5,299 nucleotides of DNA, from positions 1 through 5,299 of the forward strand of contig JASHRZ010000732.1 of the NCBI GenBank assembly GCA_030037055.1. Direction: 5' to 3'. The position numbers and the translations under genes are program-made. Below are positions 4,579-5,299 of the stretch, in pieces. The DNA is from Alphaproteobacteria bacterium. Its GTDB lineage: Bacteria; Pseudomonadota; Alphaproteobacteria; ATCC43930; CGMCC-115725. The first letter of the stretch is position 1. Each line of letters opens with the position of its first letter. Below the pieces are notes generated by a model. That model worked only from the letters and a program-made list of their open reading frames with translations. It was not told where the DNA came from and searched no databases.

Positions 4579-5299
4579 AAGGCGATGCAGATCTTGCCGA
4601 AATGCTGTCCCGCGGCGATGGCGTCGATGGCGTCGGCGACCTGGTCGAAGGCGTAGCGCTTCTCGTCGATCGGCGGCTTGGCGCCCAAGAGGTCGATGGC
4701 GCGCACCATCTCTTCGAAGCCGTCGCGATTGCCCACCGTCACGCCTTGCAGCCGCACATTCTGCGTCACCACGCGGCCGAGATTGAGCTCGGCCACGGCG
4801 CCCGACAGCACGCCGATCATCGCCAGCGTGCCGCTGGCGCGGATGGCGCGTAGCGACTGGTCAAGCGTCCGGGCGCCGCCGAGCTCGAGGATGAGATCGG
4901 CGCCGCGTCCGCCCAGGGCGTTGCGCACCTCGCGGCTCCATTCCGGATGCGTCCGGTAATTGATGCCGAGCGCGGCGCCGAAGCTCCGAGCGCGTTCGAG
5001 CTTCTCATTGCTTGAGGAAGTGACGATCACCAGCGCGCCCTGCATCCGGGCGAATATCGCCGCGAACAGCGAGACGCCGCCGGTGCCTTGCGTCACCACG
5101 ACATCGCCGGCCTTGACGCCGCCGCCGGTGACCGCGGTCCAGGCTGTGAGCGCAGCGCACGGCAGGGTCGCCGCCTCGAGCGCGCTCCATCCCTTGGGCG
5201 CCTTCACCACGCCCTGCTGCGGCAACAGCATGTATTCCTGCATCACGCCGTCGAGCGAGCCGCCAAGGATGCCGGCGCGATACTCTTCCTTCATCGGCC
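4575..5299 (-). CDS. Zinc-type medium-chain dehydrogenase/reductase, C-terminal part (5' end outside window)
   Basis: This is an NAD(P)-dependent alcohol dehydrogenase or quinone-oxidoreductase-like enzyme of the MDR superfamily, presumably cytoplasmic. The frame is open through the window edge: the codon before ATG 5294 is Pro and no stop intervenes. The 240 residues seen are thus about the last two-thirds of a usual 335-345-residue protein. Counting from the Met at 5294, visible elements are GGSLDGVMQEYMLLP (11-25), LPCAALTAWTAV (45-56), the Rossmann GTGGVSLFAAIFARMQGA (70-87), SSSNEKLERARSFGAALGINY (93-113), GGRGADLILELGGARTLDQSL (128-148), LQGVTVGNRDGFEEM (182-196) and the C-terminal GQHFGKICI (229-237). 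The region that would carry catalytic zinc ligands is mostly outside the window, so zinc dependence cannot be judged. It converges on the small membrane-protein gene. Substrate unknown. Confidence 0.9.
   Translation of the reverse strand, partial: PMKEEYRAGILGGSLDGVMQEYMLLPQQGVVKAPKGWSALEAATLPCAALTAWTAVTGGGVKAGDVVVTQGTGGVSLFAAIFARMQGALVIVTSSSNEKLERARSFGAALGINYRTHPEWSREVRNALGGRGADLILELGGARTLDQSLRAIRASGTLAMIGVLSGAVAELNLGRVVTQNVRLQGVTVGNRDGFEEMVRAIDLLGAKPPIDEKRYAFDQVADAIDAIAAGQHFGKICIAF

Noticed and set aside
4575..5299. The right-edge MDR gene as crotonyl-CoA carboxylase/reductase, to pair with the Mcd-like gene
   Set aside because: Motifs such as the C-terminal GQHFGKICI and LQGVTVGNRDGFEEM are of the alcohol dehydrogenase-like MDR type, and the C-terminal part does not look like Ccr.
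1..5299. CRISPR array, tRNA or rRNA genes, insertion sequence or phage genes
   Set aside because: No regularly spaced repeats of suitable length, no cloverleaf or rRNA-like stretches, and no transposase or integrase motifs seen.

Overview
This is a high-GC bacterial stretch with strong G/C preference at third codon positions. It holds seven genes: five with recognisable families (two of them cut by the window edges) and two small unrecognised ones. The left-edge gene matches (2S)-methylsuccinyl-CoA dehydrogenase, an enzyme of the ethylmalonyl-CoA pathway. With the base composition and gene types this suggests a proteobacterium, most likely alphaproteobacterial. Other Proteobacteria, or actinobacteria that carry the pathway, cannot be excluded from this window.

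Layout. (1) 3-611 +, C-terminal 202 residues of the methylsuccinyl-CoA dehydrogenase. (2) 705-917 +, a 70-residue charged, helical protein of unknown function, preceded by a 9-bp direct repeat with 11-bp period (626-645). (3) 1005-2279 +, a polytopic inner-membrane protein of the MgtC/SapB plus DUF4010 type. (4) 2291-3082 +, a class I-like polyphosphate kinase 2, 11 nt after gene 3 and with a strong ribosome binding site, so very probably in one operon with it. (5) 3145-4200 +, a glycerol-dehydrogenase-like member of the iron-dependent alcohol dehydrogenase superfamily. It keeps the Asp-His-His metal site but has changed substrate-side and cofactor-side residues. (6) 4351-4566 +, a 71-residue single-span membrane protein. 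(7) 4575-5299 -, the C-terminal 240 residues of a zinc-type medium-chain dehydrogenase/reductase, converging on gene 6 with 8 nt between the stop codons.

Most of the non-coding interest is in the 150-nt gap before gene 6. It holds two PhoB-box-like sites and an 11-bp bulged hairpin just before a good ribosome binding site. The 11-bp-period repeat before gene 2 has the same architecture. PhoB-type control would fit a locus encoding a polyphosphate kinase, but this is inference from site resemblance only. No RNA genes, CRISPR array, insertion sequence or phage genes were seen. I found no clear multi-gene novel system. The best leads are the two small genes with their upstream sites, the membrane protein/PPK2 pairing, and the atypical GldA-like enzyme.
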